Shown here piece by piece: positions 7,727 to 15,486 of a DNA stretch of 20,982 nt (its first letter is position 1; each line of letters starts with the position of its first letter). Location: NCBI GenBank assembly GCA_030745285.1, contig JASLOV010000244.1:1-20982 (forward strand), in the 5' to 3' direction. The notes beneath the pieces are model-generated. The model saw nothing but the letters and a program-made list of their open reading frames with translations. It was not told where the DNA came from and did no database searches. This DNA is from Dehalococcoidia bacterium. GTDB lineage: Bacteria > Chloroflexota > Dehalococcoidia > UBA2979. Made by a program: the position numbers and the translations under genes.

Positions 7727-10174
7727 TCAGGCGGGCTCCGCCGACCAGGAGATACCGGCCTCGCGCAGCCGCTCCAGCGCATCGGCGTCGTAACCAATTT
7801 CGGCGAGAATGGCCGCGGTGTGGTCCCCGCCCAGCGAGCCCGGGCCGTAACGACCGGGGGTGGCATCGAGGGTGACCATCGGCCCGTGGCGGCGGATCGT
7901 GCCGTACTCGCCGTGCTCGACCAGCGGCGCGAAGTCGTTGGCGAGCACGTGCTCGTCATCGATCCAGAAGTCGCCCAGCCCCGCCGCGTCCGCCCGCACG
8001 CAGCCGACCCCGGCCGGCACGAGCATGCGCTCCCAGTCGTCCGCATCCAGCGTCGCGAAGATGTCCGAGAGTTCAGCGATCAAGGCGGCGTCGTGCTCGG
8101 CCCTGGCCTCGGCGCTGGCGAAGCGTGGGTCGAGGCGGAGGTCGCTGCGAGGCACGGTGTCGCAGAGCGCACCCCAGCCGGCCTCGTCCTGCACGCTCAA
8201 CAGCACCCAGCCGTTGCGCGCCGGGTAGAGGCGGCAGAGCGCCCCCAGCCCGAAGACCTCGGCATCCAGCCGCTCGCGCGGCGCCTTCCCTTCGTACGAG
8301 ATGAAGTCGTCTGCGTTGGCGTAGGCATTTGCGCCGAGCATGTCGATGAAGACCTGCTGACCCTCACCGGTGCGCTTGCGTGCGTAGAGCCCGAGCAGCG
8401 CCGCGGAACCGACCACCATGGAGGTGTTCGGGTCCGGGTTCACCTCGTTGGCGCGCATCAGCCAGCGGGCGGCGGCGCGAACCTCGCCCAGCTCGTCGCA
8501 GAAGTCGGGCGGCATGCCGGAGCCGGCCTGGAACAGCGCCCCGCCGGTCGCCGCGCCGGCGATCGGGTGCGTCGACGGGCGGTGCGCGCCCGGGCCGTCG
8601 GGCCCGTAGCCGTTCACCGAGAGGTAGATGATGTCCGGCTTGATCGCGCGAGCGGACTCGTAGTCGATGCCCAGCCGCTCCGGCACGCCGGGGCGGTAGT
8701 TGTGAATGATCAGGTCGGCCTTCGCGATCAGGCGGTGGACGGCCTCGCGACCCTCGTCCGACCGCAGATTGAGCCCGATGCTCTCCTTGCTGACGTTCGT
8801 CTTCGCCGCGCTGACGCCGGCCCCGCGGCCCAAGCCCATCGTGCGGTACGGATCGCCGCCCGGCGGCTCCACCTTGATCACCCGCGCGCCGAGATCGCCG
8901 AGGAACGAGACCCCCAGCGGCGTGGCGATGATCGTCGAGAACTCGAGCACGGTGACGCCTTCGAGCGGGTGCGCGGGGGCGTCGCCGTTGGACGACTGCG
9001 CCGGGGCTCGCCAGGCCATCCGCGGCGCTTCGCCCATCACCTCGGCCGTGTGCTCGCCGGGCTCCGGATCCGCGCCGCCGGGCGTCGCCGGAGTGGCCGT
9101 GAGGCGCGCGACCGGCCCGATCTGGCGCATCGCCCCCAGGCGGGGGTGCTGCACCTCGATCACGTGGCCGTTGCTGATGAGGTCGGGATCGTCCATCGCC
9201 TGCTGGGTGGAGACGAAACGGGTGGCGGCGACGGAGCCGTTGTCGACGAAGGCCTCCATCCACTCCCCCGGGTCGCGCTCGCGCATGCGGGTGAGCATGC
9301 GGTCCCGCAGCGCCTCGCGCGCCTCCTCCGTCCAGGTGCCGCCCGGCCCCTGGTACTGCTCCTCCGCCAGCACTTCCACGAGGTCCGAGGCGGTGAGGAA
9401 GGCCTCGAAGAGGTGCTGCAGCAGGTTGCCGAGCTGGATCCAGCTCCCGTCCTTCGTCTGCACCGGGTGGTAGTTGAGCGTCGGCATGAAGCCGCCTCGC
9501 GCCATCAGCACGTCGACGGGCGGGAAGTCCTCCGGGTTGTCGCGCGAGAGCTGGGAGTAGAGCAGCGCGCGCAGGTCGTAGGGCAGCATCCCCTGCAGCA
9601 AGCTGGTCTCCACGAGCTGGCCGCGGCCGAGGCGCTCCCGTGCCAGCAGCGCGGCGAGGATGCCGTGCACCGCCGCCTGCGAGGAGGCGTGCGTTGCCAC
9701 ACGCACGGCGGCGAAGGCCGGGCCCTCTCGCTCCGGCAGCCCCGTGAATGAGTTCATGCGCGCGGACTTCGCGGCCACGATGCGTTCGTCCGCCGGGTAC
9801 TGCGCGTACGGTCCCTTCGGCCCGAACCCGGTGATCGAGCAGTAGACGAGCCCGGCGTTGAGCGTCGAGAGCGTCTCGTAGTCCGCCGCGAACTGTGAGG
9901 CCGCCCCCGGGGCGTACGAGGCGACGACGACGTCCGCGCCGGCGACCAGTGCGTGCAGCCGCCCCCGGTCCGCCTCTGCCGTGAGGTCGAGCGTGACGCT
10001 GCGCTTGCCGCGCAGCCACATTGGAGCGGCGGCCTGGCTGCGGATCGGGTCACCGTCGGGCGATTCGACCTTGATCACGTCCGCGCCGAAGTCGGCGAGC
10101 ACCATCGTGGCGACATTGCCGGGCTGGCCGGTGCTGATGTCGATCACCCGCAGGTCGTCGAGCGGACCGGTCAC
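7727..10174 (-). CDS. Tandem family III CoA-transferase (CaiB/BaiF type)
   Basis: An 815-aa fusion of two complete family III CoA-transferase domains, about 1-385 and 403-810. These enzymes move CoA between carboxylic acids or act as acyl-CoA racemases. Both halves begin alike (DDLRVIDIS and EGVTVLEFS, each followed by GADVIKVE or GARVIKVE) and both contain a GFGPKGPYAQ/GYGPDGPGA loop. The catalytic Asp (D169 of formyl-CoA transferase) sits 17 residues before the Ala-Arg pair of the next helix. The second half has Asp581 there (NPDPNTS), whereas the first has Thr161 (VATHASS). The layout resembles DddD, a tandem enzyme whose catalytic Asp lies in the second domain, but the substrate cannot be read. 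GTG 10174 has a GAGGAG RBS and lies 19 nt after the NUDIX stop, so the genes are likely co-transcribed. Confidence 0.85.
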   Translation of the reverse strand: MTGPLDDLRVIDISTGQPGNVATMVLADFGADVIKVESPDGDPIRSQAAAPMWLRGKRSVTLDLTAEADRGRLHALVAGADVVVASYAPGAASQFAADYETLSTLNAGLVYCSITGFGPKGPYAQYPADERIVAAKSARMNSFTGLPEREGPAFAAVRVATHASSQAAVHGILAALLARERLGRGQLVETSLLQGMLPYDLRALLYSQLSRDNPEDFPPVDVLMARGGFMPTLNYHPVQTKDGSWIQLGNLLQHLFEAFLTASDLVEVLAEEQYQGPGGTWTEEAREALRDRMLTRMRERDPGEWMEAFVDNGSVAATRFVSTQQAMDDPDLISNGHVIEVQHPRLGAMRQIGPVARLTATPATPGGADPEPGEHTAEVMGEAPRMAWRAPAQSSNGDAPAHPLEGVTVLEFSTIIATPLGVSFLGDLGARVIKVEPPGGDPYRTMGLGRGAGVSAAKTNVSKESIGLNLRSDEGREAVHRLIAKADLIIHNYRPGVPERLGIDYESARAIKPDIIYLSVNGYGPDGPGAHRPSTHPIAGAATGGALFQAGSGMPPDFCDELGEVRAAARWLMRANEVNPDPNTSMVVGSAALLGLYARKRTGEGQQVFIDMLGANAYANADDFISYEGKAPRERLDAEVFGLGALCRLYPARNGWVLLSVQDEAGWGALCDTVPRSDLRLDPRFASAEARAEHDAALIAELSDIFATLDADDWERMLVPAGVGCVRADAAGLGDFWIDDEHVLANDFAPLVEHGEYGTIRRHGPMVTLDATPGRYGPGSLGGDHTAAILAEIGYDADALERLREAGISWSAEPA

Positions 10175-10193
10175 TGCAATCTCCTCATCCAGT

Positions 10194-10682
10194 TCATCGT
10201 TCGCCGTCGAGCCACGCGATGCAGCGGTCGAGGACGGCGCGCACGTTGCGCACGATGGCGGCGCGGCGCTCGCTGCCCTCTGCGACCCGCTTCAGTTGTT
10301 CGTCGCCAAAGTATCGGTCGCGATACTCGCGAGGGTCGATCCAGCGGAAACCGGCGTGCTCGTCGCTGATCACGACCTCGCCGTCCGGACAGTCGCCGGC
10401 GTACGTCGCCTGCAGCGACTGGTGGCCGTAGACATCCATCGGCACGAGCCCGATCAGCGTGAGCGGGCCGGATGGCCGCAGCCCGGCCTCTTCGAACAGC
10501 TCCCGCGCCGCGGACTGCTCCGGGACCTCGCCCTCATCGACCTGCCCGCCCGGAATGGCCCAGGCGCCGACCATCTCGCCGAGCGCTCGCTTGAGGATCA
10601 GGATCTTGCCGTCCCGCAGCGCGTAGACGGCGCCGGACATGCGAAAGAGCGGCAGGTTGAAGTCACCATCGTCCGTCGTCAC
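10194..10682 (-). CDS. NUDIX hydrolase
   Basis: A soluble pyrophosphohydrolase. The full Nudix box G-x5-E-x7-RE-x2-EE-x-GL is present as GGQVDEGEVPEQSAARELFE followed by EAGL. This box binds the divalent metal that activates water to split nucleoside-diphosphate-linked substrates. GTG 10682 is preferred as the start, giving 162 aa: it has a GGAGG RBS 4 nt upstream, and translation enters the conserved fold within about 15 residues. The longer frame from GTG 10739 would begin inside the TATGAT promoter box and encode a low-complexity leader. The gene probably leads an operon with the CoA-transferase and the P450. The role may be CoA or nucleotide housekeeping, but no specificity motif such as the CoA-type box is evident. 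Confidence 0.85.
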   Translation of the reverse strand: MTTDDGDFNLPLFRMSGAVYALRDGKILILKRALGEMVGAWAIPGGQVDEGEVPEQSAARELFEEAGLRPSGPLTLIGLVPMDVYGHQSLQATYAGDCPDGEVVISDEHAGFRWIDPREYRDRYFGDEQLKRVAEGSERRAAIVRNVRAVLDRCIAWLDGER

Positions 10683-10730
10683 GCTGCCTCCGCCGCTGGC
10701 CGGGCGCCCTCTCGGGCGGTCGGCGGCGGA

Positions 10731-10736
10731 ATCATA
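10731..10736 (-). promoter_or_regulatory. Promoter -10 box of the NUDIX/CoA-transferase/P450 operon
   Basis: On the minus strand TATGAT, preceded by TG, lies 49 nt before GTG 10682. It is a close match to an extended -10 element. No TTGACA-like -35 is seen. It overlaps the alternative GTG at 10739, which argues against that start. Confidence 0.5.
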
Positions 10737-10775
10737 CACGGCGGCCCCGTCTCTCAGCGACGCGGCAGTAACACC

Positions 10776-12032
10776 TCAGCGGCGGCCTCCCGCCAGCAGC
10801 GCCGCCTCCGGCCTGCGACGCAGCGCCAGCATCGCCAGCGTGCCCAGGGCGGGACCGGCGGCCAGCATGGCGAAGGCCGGGCCCCAGCCGGCGGCCGATT
10901 CGATCAGCGGCACCGCTCGGATCGTGACGGCGGTGAGCAGGAAGCCGAAGCCGGTCTGCAACGCCAGCGCGGAGCCACGGTAGCGCTCATCGGCAAGCTC
11001 GGTCATCGCCGCGGAGAACTGCGCGGAGTCGGCGACCACGGTCGCTCCCCACAGCGCCGCGAGCACGGTGACGAGTACCAGCGAGGCGGGCGTGAAGCCG
11101 ATCACCGCCGCCGCCGCGCCGCTCCCCACCATCACCACGGAGGTCACAAGCGTGCGCCCGTAGCGCTCCGCGAACGCGCCGGCGACGACGCACGAGGCCG
11201 CGCCGAGCGCAAAGACCCCGAAGGCGGCGACGCTGCCGGCCGCGAGCCCGACGAGCGGCAGTTCGCGTCCCTCATAGACCTCCGCCAGGAAGACCGGGAG
11301 CCAGGCCCACATCGCGTACAGCTCCCACATGTGGCCGAGGTAGCCGCTCAGCGCGAGCAGCGGGGCGCGGCCGGAGATGCCGCGCCAGAAGTGGGCGAGC
11401 CGCACCTGCGGCGGTGTCGAGTGGTACGGGCCGTCTTCGACCGCCCACCACATCGCCAGCCCGCCCGTCGCCGCCAGCGCGCCGGCCGCCAGCATCGTCA
11501 GACGCCACTCTCCCTCCAGCAGCGCTCGCATCAGGTGGGGCGAGCCTGAGCCAAGCGTGAGCGCGCCGATCACGACGCCGAGCGCCAGCCCGCGCCCGCT
11601 TCGGTACCAGCCAGAGACGACGTGCATCGCCGGCGGGTAGACGCCGCCGAGGAAGACGCCGGTGAGGAAGCGCGCCAGCAGCCAGACGGTGAAGTGGTCG
11701 CTGCCGATCGGCGCAATGTTCGCCAGCGCCGCCAGCACGGCCGCGATCGCGAACAGCCGGCGGGCGTTCATCCGTTCCGTGAGGTTGGCGAGGGCCGAGA
11801 GCAGCGTCCCGGCGACGAACCCGAACTGCACGGCGATCGTGAGCCACGCCAGCTCGCCATCACCGAACCCGAACTCGCTGCCGAGCGCCTCCGAGATGGC
11901 GTTCGTGCTGAACCAGACCGTGAGCGCACCGAGCGTCGCCAGCGCGACCACGGCGAGCATGCGACGGCGGCGCGCTGCTTCCGCGGGCGCGAGCTGATCG
12001 GTCGACGCGACCGCGCCCGCCCCTGCGCTCAC
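10776..12032 (-). CDS. MFS transporter
   Basis: A 418-aa major facilitator protein with a short charged N-terminus (about 27 residues) and roughly 12 hydrophobic segments. The helix-1 motif WFSTNAISEAL and the loop LTERMNARRLFA between helices 2 and 3 fit anion/cyanate-type (CynX-like) or sugar-phosphate-type MFS members. The FLGGVYPPAMHVVSGWY stretch in helices 4-5 fits the same groups. A second loop, AERYGRTLV, marks the C-terminal half. The start is GTG 12032 with a weak GAGG about 7 nt upstream. The gene lies 90 nt after the methyltransferase stop on the same strand. Direction and substrate are not readable; it differs clearly from the EntS-like exporter at 1985. Confidence 0.82.
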   Translation of the reverse strand: MSAGAGAVASTDQLAPAEAARRRRMLAVVALATLGALTVWFSTNAISEALGSEFGFGDGELAWLTIAVQFGFVAGTLLSALANLTERMNARRLFAIAAVLAALANIAPIGSDHFTVWLLARFLTGVFLGGVYPPAMHVVSGWYRSGRGLALGVVIGALTLGSGSPHLMRALLEGEWRLTMLAAGALAATGGLAMWWAVEDGPYHSTPPQVRLAHFWRGISGRAPLLALSGYLGHMWELYAMWAWLPVFLAEVYEGRELPLVGLAAGSVAAFGVFALGAASCVVAGAFAERYGRTLVTSVVMVGSGAAAAVIGFTPASLVLVTVLAALWGATVVADSAQFSAAMTELADERYRGSALALQTGFGFLLTAVTIRAVPLIESAAGWGPAFAMLAAGPALGTLAMLALRRRPEAALLAGGRR

Positions 12033-12122
12033 AGCACCGCCTCGAATCTCGCCTCAGCCATGCCGACAGCCTGCACCAGCACCGCCCGCGTCGACGCGAT
12101 CCCCGTCACGCAAGGCGCGGCC

Positions 12123-13250
12123 TCATCGGACGGCGACCACCATCTCGTCACCGGGCAGCGCCAGCGCGGTGCGTCCGATGTCGGCCACGGTCTGCTCGAA
12201 CGAGGGCGCGACCTCCGCCATCCCGTCGCTCGCCAGCAGGTCGCGGGCGAAGTGCCGGCCCAGCTCGCCCGGGTGTGCGGTACCGCGGGCCTGGCTGAAC
12301 CCCGCCGCCCGCAACGCGGCGACGAGCCACGGCGTCGTCCAGCGGCGCAGCTCGAGCACGGTGCTGTCCAGCGCCAGCGGGGCCAGTCGCCTCAGCAGCG
12401 GCACCCCCAGCGCCGCCCACGGCCCCTCCAGCAGCGTCTCGCCGTAGGCACGCGGCGCCTGCGCGGCGGTCATCAGCGCGTCGCTGTGCAGCCGCTCCGC
12501 CTCGCCACCGGCCGGCAGTACGAGCGTGTAGCGCCGCTCCAGCGGCGGTTCCTGCACGCGCCGCGCGTAGCTGTAGACCAGCACGCGCTCACCCTTCCCG
12601 GCCTCCCGACTCACCGCCCGCCGGCGTCCGCCCCACAGGTTCACCGTCTCGAACTCGGGAGCGTCCAGCCGCCCCCAGTTCTGGTACGAGACGCGCAACA
12701 CGCCCCCCGGCCGCAACACCCGCGCGATTTCCGCGAACACCGCCTCGGGCGAATCGGTCTCCTCGAGCGAACTCGCCGCCACGGCGCCGTCGAAGCTCCC
12801 GGCGGCGAACGGCAGCAGTGCGGCGTCGGCCTGCGCGAAGCGAGCGTTCGCCAGCTCGAGCCGGGCCGCGTTAGCGGTGCAGACGGCCGCCCGCACCGCC
12901 GAGGGGTCGACGCCCACGACGTCGAGTTCCGGTCGCGAAGCGGCCAGCGGCAGCGACGGCCAGCCGTCGCCGGGGCCGATGTCGAGCACGCGCGCCGCTC
13001 CTGCCGGCATCGCGGCGGCGTAGTCGGCGATGCGGGCGGCATCGGCCCAGTGTCCCTCGCTCAGCGGGCTGTACGGCACATAGACGAAGGAGAGCTGGCG
13101 GTTGCTCTGGCTCGGCTGCAGCTCGTAGATCGCGCGCGCCGACTCCCGCCGCCGCGGCGGGGCGTGCTCACGCAGCCACGCCTCGATCTCGCTGAACGGT
13201 GGTTCGGGCAGTCCAGGGGCGTTGACCATCGACTGATGGTACGTGCGCAC
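12123..13250 (-). CDS. SAM-dependent methyltransferase, class I
   Basis: A 375-aa cytosolic protein. The Rossmann-fold methyltransferase core spans residues about 85-195, with motif I VLDIGPGDG (88-96), the acidic end of strand 2 VVGVDPS (D115), FAQADAALLPF (motif post-I/II) and a LRPGGVLRVSYQNWG motif typical of the UbiE/Methyltransf_11 group. The C-terminal 170 residues have no recognised domain and may bind the acceptor. GTG 13250 and ATG 13229 are both possible starts and neither has a clear RBS. A strong hairpin lies directly upstream, so translation may be coupled or controlled. The acceptor is unknown. The gene could belong to the operon of the two hot-dog proteins upstream. Confidence 0.82.
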   Translation of the reverse strand: MRTYHQSMVNAPGLPEPPFSEIEAWLREHAPPRRRESARAIYELQPSQSNRQLSFVYVPYSPLSEGHWADAARIADYAAAMPAGAARVLDIGPGDGWPSLPLAASRPELDVVGVDPSAVRAAVCTANAARLELANARFAQADAALLPFAAGSFDGAVAASSLEETDSPEAVFAEIARVLRPGGVLRVSYQNWGRLDAPEFETVNLWGGRRRAVSREAGKGERVLVYSYARRVQEPPLERRYTLVLPAGGEAERLHSDALMTAAQAPRAYGETLLEGPWAALGVPLLRRLAPLALDSTVLELRRWTTPWLVAALRAAGFSQARGTAHPGELGRHFARDLLASDGMAEVAPSFEQTVADIGRTALALPGDEMVVAVR

Positions 13251-13254
13251 ACGC

Positions 13255-13282
13255 GGCAGGGGCGCCTTGCGGCGCCCCTGCC
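13255..13282 (-). terminator. Strong hairpin between the MaoC and methyltransferase genes
   Basis: A perfect 12-bp stem, GGCAGGGGCGCC with its complement, and a 4-nt TTGC loop. It begins 20 nt after the MaoC-type gene's stop and ends 4 nt before GTG 13250. No run of T follows on either strand, so it may be a processing, stabilising or attenuating hairpin instead of a classical terminator. Confidence 0.5.
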
Positions 13283-13302
13283 TGTCCCTGCGCGGCCCGC
13301 CG

Positions 13303-13725
13303 TTACGCGTCGACGCGCGCGGAGGCGCTGCCCTTCACGACCTCCTCGTCCTTCTGGTTCGTCGTCGATACGGCCAGGTCGATGAAGTGCTCGCCGCCCT
13401 CTTCGCGCACCGCCTCGACCGTGGCCGTGGCGGTGAGGGTGTCGCCGGGGAAGACCTGTCGCGAGAAGCGCACCCCGAACTTCGTGAGGCGGCCGTCTCC
13501 CACGTAGTTCGTGAGCATGCGGCCGGTCATGCCCATGGAGAGCATGCCGTGGGCGAAGACGGTCGGGTAACCGCCGACCTCCTTCGCGAATACCTCGTCG
13601 GAGTGCAGCGGGTTGTAGTCCCCGGAGGCCCCGGCGTACTGCACGATCTGCGTGCGGCTCAGGTCCTCGGCGACGACCTCGCTGAAGCTGTCGCCCTCGT
13701 TCAGTTCACTTGCGTTCAATGCCAT
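13303..13725 (-). CDS. MaoC-type (R)-specific enoyl-CoA hydratase, hot-dog fold
   Basis: A 140-aa single hot-dog domain protein. The hydratase signature YAGASGDYNPLHSDEVFA is complete, with the catalytic pair Asp36 and His41. It is followed by FAHGMLSMGMTGRML, the helix-and-strand segment that lines the pantetheine tunnel. Family members add water to trans-2-enoyl-CoA or -ACP. The ATG at 13725 follows AGGGGG by 7 nt, which discards a 49-residue low-complexity extension in the longer open frame. It begins 11 nt after the stop of the other hot-dog gene. The two are likely to form a heterodimer, as in HadAB/HadBC-type pairs where one subunit holds the active site. The substrate chain length is unknown. 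Confidence 0.88.
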   Translation of the reverse strand: MALNASELNEGDSFSEVVAEDLSRTQIVQYAGASGDYNPLHSDEVFAKEVGGYPTVFAHGMLSMGMTGRMLTNYVGDGRLTKFGVRFSRQVFPGDTLTATATVEAVREEGGEHFIDLAVSTTNQKDEEVVKGSASARVDA

Positions 13726-13736
13726 GACGTTGCCCC

Positions 13737-14261
13737 CTACTGCTCGACCACGCGCTCGGTGCGCACGCCGACGGAGCGTGCGGTGATCACCAGCTCGCCG
13801 CCCTGGTCGCGATACTCGGTGATCGACTCGGAGAAGGTGAGTTTTCCGCCGCGACGGCCCTCGCGCTCCCACGTCTCACCGGGCTTCTGCTCCCACGTCA
13901 GCACGTCGCCCGGCTTGAGCTGGCGGTGGTACTCGTAGTGCTGCTCCGCGTGGAGGCCCGTGCCGCCGCCTCCTCCGCCTCCCCCACCATCGCCACCACC
14001 GCCCGAGCCCACGCCGGCGGCGGCGTTGCTGCCGCTGGGGGCGGAACCCGAGCCGAACCAGCGCTCGCCGAGCCTGGGCCGCAGGAAGTAGTCCGCATCG
14101 AACTGCGCGCTGGCCTGCACGAAGGTCGGAGGGGCGATCATGCCGCCGGGTTCCGTCGTCTTCGCGTATTCCTCGTCCGAGTAGATTGCGTTCGCGTCGC
14201 CGACCGCGCGGGCGAACATCATGATGTGCCCCGCCTCGACCGGGAATTGCCGCTCAGCCAT
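13737..14261 (-). CDS. FAS1-like/MaoC N-terminal hot-dog dehydratase subunit with Gly-rich insert
   Basis: A 174-aa protein whose ATG at 14261 has a CGGAGG RBS 5 nt upstream. Residues 1-65 (FARAVGDANAIYSDEEYA, then GGMIAPPTFVQA) and 103-170 (HYEYHRQLKPGDVLTWEQ) are the two parts of a MaoC_dehydrat_N hot-dog fold, as in HadA/HadC-type subunits. Residues 70-102 are a long insert of Gly and Ser with a nine-glycine run, replacing the short loop normally found there. The DNA of the insert (13956-14054) is a run of GGN codons that looks like simple-repeat expansion. The subunit lacks the Asp/His pair of its neighbour and probably supplies the substrate-binding half of a heterodimer. Confidence 0.82.
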   Translation of the reverse strand: MAERQFPVEAGHIMMFARAVGDANAIYSDEEYAKTTEPGGMIAPPTFVQASAQFDADYFLRPRLGERWFGSGSAPSGSNAAAGVGSGGGGDGGGGGGGGGTGLHAEQHYEYHRQLKPGDVLTWEQKPGETWEREGRRGGKLTFSESITEYRDQGGELVITARSVGVRTERVVEQ

Positions 14262-14323
14262 ACATGCCTCCGTGATGCTTCCCCGGGGGGTACCCGGAGT
14301 CTCCGGACCTTCGCCGGCGCGCC

Positions 14324-14329
14324 ATTGTA
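14324..14329 (-). promoter_or_regulatory. Promoter -10 box of the hot-dog dehydratase pair
   Basis: TACAAT on the minus strand lies 62 nt before ATG 14261. It is the best -10 match in this part of the window. No -35 of the TTGACA type is present, which would suit an activated promoter. Confidence 0.45.
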
Positions 14330-14373
14330 GCCACGCCGCACCCGACCCGCGATAGCGGCGAAGGTCCCGCGCG

Positions 14374-14397
14374 GCCCCACGATCCAGCCCCACGATC
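14374..14397. repeat. 11-bp direct repeat upstream of the dehydratase promoter
   Basis: GCCCCACGATC occurs at 14374-14384 and exactly again at 14387-14397, a period of 13 nt. It lies 45-68 nt upstream of the TACAAT box, in the 169-bp gap between the iron-binding lipoprotein gene and the dehydratase pair. It could be a paired activator site; that is inference. Confidence 0.5.
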
Positions 14398-14406
14398 GAG
14401 GAGGCG

Positions 14407-14420
14407 CCCGCGGCCGCGGG
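14407..14420. other. Perfect GC palindrome after the iron-binding lipoprotein gene
   Basis: CCCGCGGCCGCGGG is a 14-bp perfect palindrome 11 nt past the stop codon of the minus-strand gene at 14431. It can form a short stem but has no T run after it, so it is at best a weak end-of-transcript structure. Confidence 0.3.
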
Positions 14421-14430
14421 GACGTTGTGA

Positions 14431-15486
14431 CTAGGGGAGCACGCCTGTGTCCCGCAGCAAGCGGAGCGTGCCTTCGAGGTCTTCGAGGCGGCCGAGATCG
14501 AGTTCGACCGGGCGCAGCTCGGCGATCGAGCGCAGGTCCGCGTTGGCTTCGACGCCGGTGACCAGCGGATATTCGTAGGTCTCTTCCGTGAAGTAGCGCT
14601 GCGCCTCCGCGCCCAGCAAAAAGCGCAGCAGCGCGGCGGCGTTGTCGCGATCGTCGGAGGAGTCGAGGATGCCCGCCCCGGCGACGTTGATCAGCGTCCC
14701 CACATCACCCGGTGCGGTGTAATAGTTGCGCGCGCCGAAGCCCTCACCCTCCTCGGCGAGGAAGCGGTGCAGGTAGTAGTGGTTGACGAAGCCGACATCG
14801 ATCTCCCCGACAGCGGCGGCGGCCACGATCGGCGTGTTCTTCGAGTATTCGGCGGCGTCGTTCGCCTTGATGCCCTCCAGCCACTCGCGTGCCGCGTCCT
14901 CGCCGAGCGAGAGCCGCAGCGCCGTCACGAACGCCTGGAACGACCCGTTCGAAGGCGCCCAGCCGATGCGCCCCTGCCATTGCGGGTCCGTAAAGCCGAG
15001 GATCGAGTCGGGCAGATCCGCCGGGTCGATGCGGTCGGTGTTGTACACGACCGTGCGGGCGCGGCCTGAGAGCCCCACCCAGCGGCCCGCGGCGGAACGG
15101 AATGCGGCCGGGACCAGCTCCAGGATGTCGCCGTCGATCGCCCCGAACAGCCCGGCCGCCTCCACGGCGCCGAGCGCGCCCGCGTCCTGCGCGATGAAGA
15201 CATCGGCGGGGCTACGGCCGCCCTCTTCGCGCAGCATCGCGGCCAGCTCCGCGCTGCTGGCGTACTTCACGCGCACGTCGATGCCGCTGTCCGCCGCGAA
15301 GCGTTCGAGGATTGGGCCGATCAGCTCCTTGCTGCGGCCGGAGTAGATGGTGACGGACTCCTCGCCGCCGCCACAGGCGGCTGCCAGCAGCACGATCAAC
15401 AGGAAGCCGGCCAGCACCAGGCCAGGGGTCACAGGACCAGCGGCTCGCCTATTCAACGATGACTTCCAATCGCATGCCGAGAGCAA
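14431..15486 (-). CDS. Fe(III) ABC transporter substrate-binding lipoprotein (FutA/FbpA type)
   Basis: A 351-aa bacterial extracellular binding protein, anchored by lipid. The N-terminus is basic (SSLNRR), then a hydrophobic run GLVLAGFLLIVLLAAAC gives Cys38 as the likely lipidated residue, followed by a Gly/Glu linker. The mature domain starts SVTIYSGRSKELI. It carries the family's adjacent iron-binding tyrosines in FVNHYYLHRF (Tyr237/Tyr238), plus VVYNTDRI and GRIGWAPSNGSF. It would deliver ferric iron to the permease and ATPase encoded at 17684-20390. TTG 15486 with GAGGA upstream overlaps the preceding gene by 38 nt; GTG 15432 is an alternative start that would still keep the hydrophobic run. 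It shares a transcript with the cupredoxin gene. Confidence 0.87.
   Translation of the reverse strand: MLSACDWKSSLNRRAAGPVTPGLVLAGFLLIVLLAAACGGGEESVTIYSGRSKELIGPILERFAADSGIDVRVKYASSAELAAMLREEGGRSPADVFIAQDAGALGAVEAAGLFGAIDGDILELVPAAFRSAAGRWVGLSGRARTVVYNTDRIDPADLPDSILGFTDPQWQGRIGWAPSNGSFQAFVTALRLSLGEDAAREWLEGIKANDAAEYSKNTPIVAAAAVGEIDVGFVNHYYLHRFLAEEGEGFGARNYYTAPGDVGTLINVAGAGILDSSDDRDNAAALLRFLLGAEAQRYFTEETYEYPLVTGVEANADLRSIAELRPVELDLGRLEDLEGTLRLLRDTGVLP

Noticed and set aside
7394..9751. 785-aa plus-strand frame opposite the P450 and CoA-transferase genes
   Set aside because: It is Arg/His/Val-rich shadow coding of GC-rich DNA, with no recognisable domain; the minus-strand genes have full family motifs.
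11622..13385. 587-aa plus-strand frame opposite the MFS and methyltransferase genes
   Set aside because: It spans the 5' end of one real gene, a gap and the whole of another, and has a low-complexity Arg/Gln/His translation.
13738..14393. Longer frame for the hot-dog subunit starting at 14393
   Set aside because: The added residues are not family-like, cross the TACAAT promoter box, and ATG 14261 has a near-perfect RBS.
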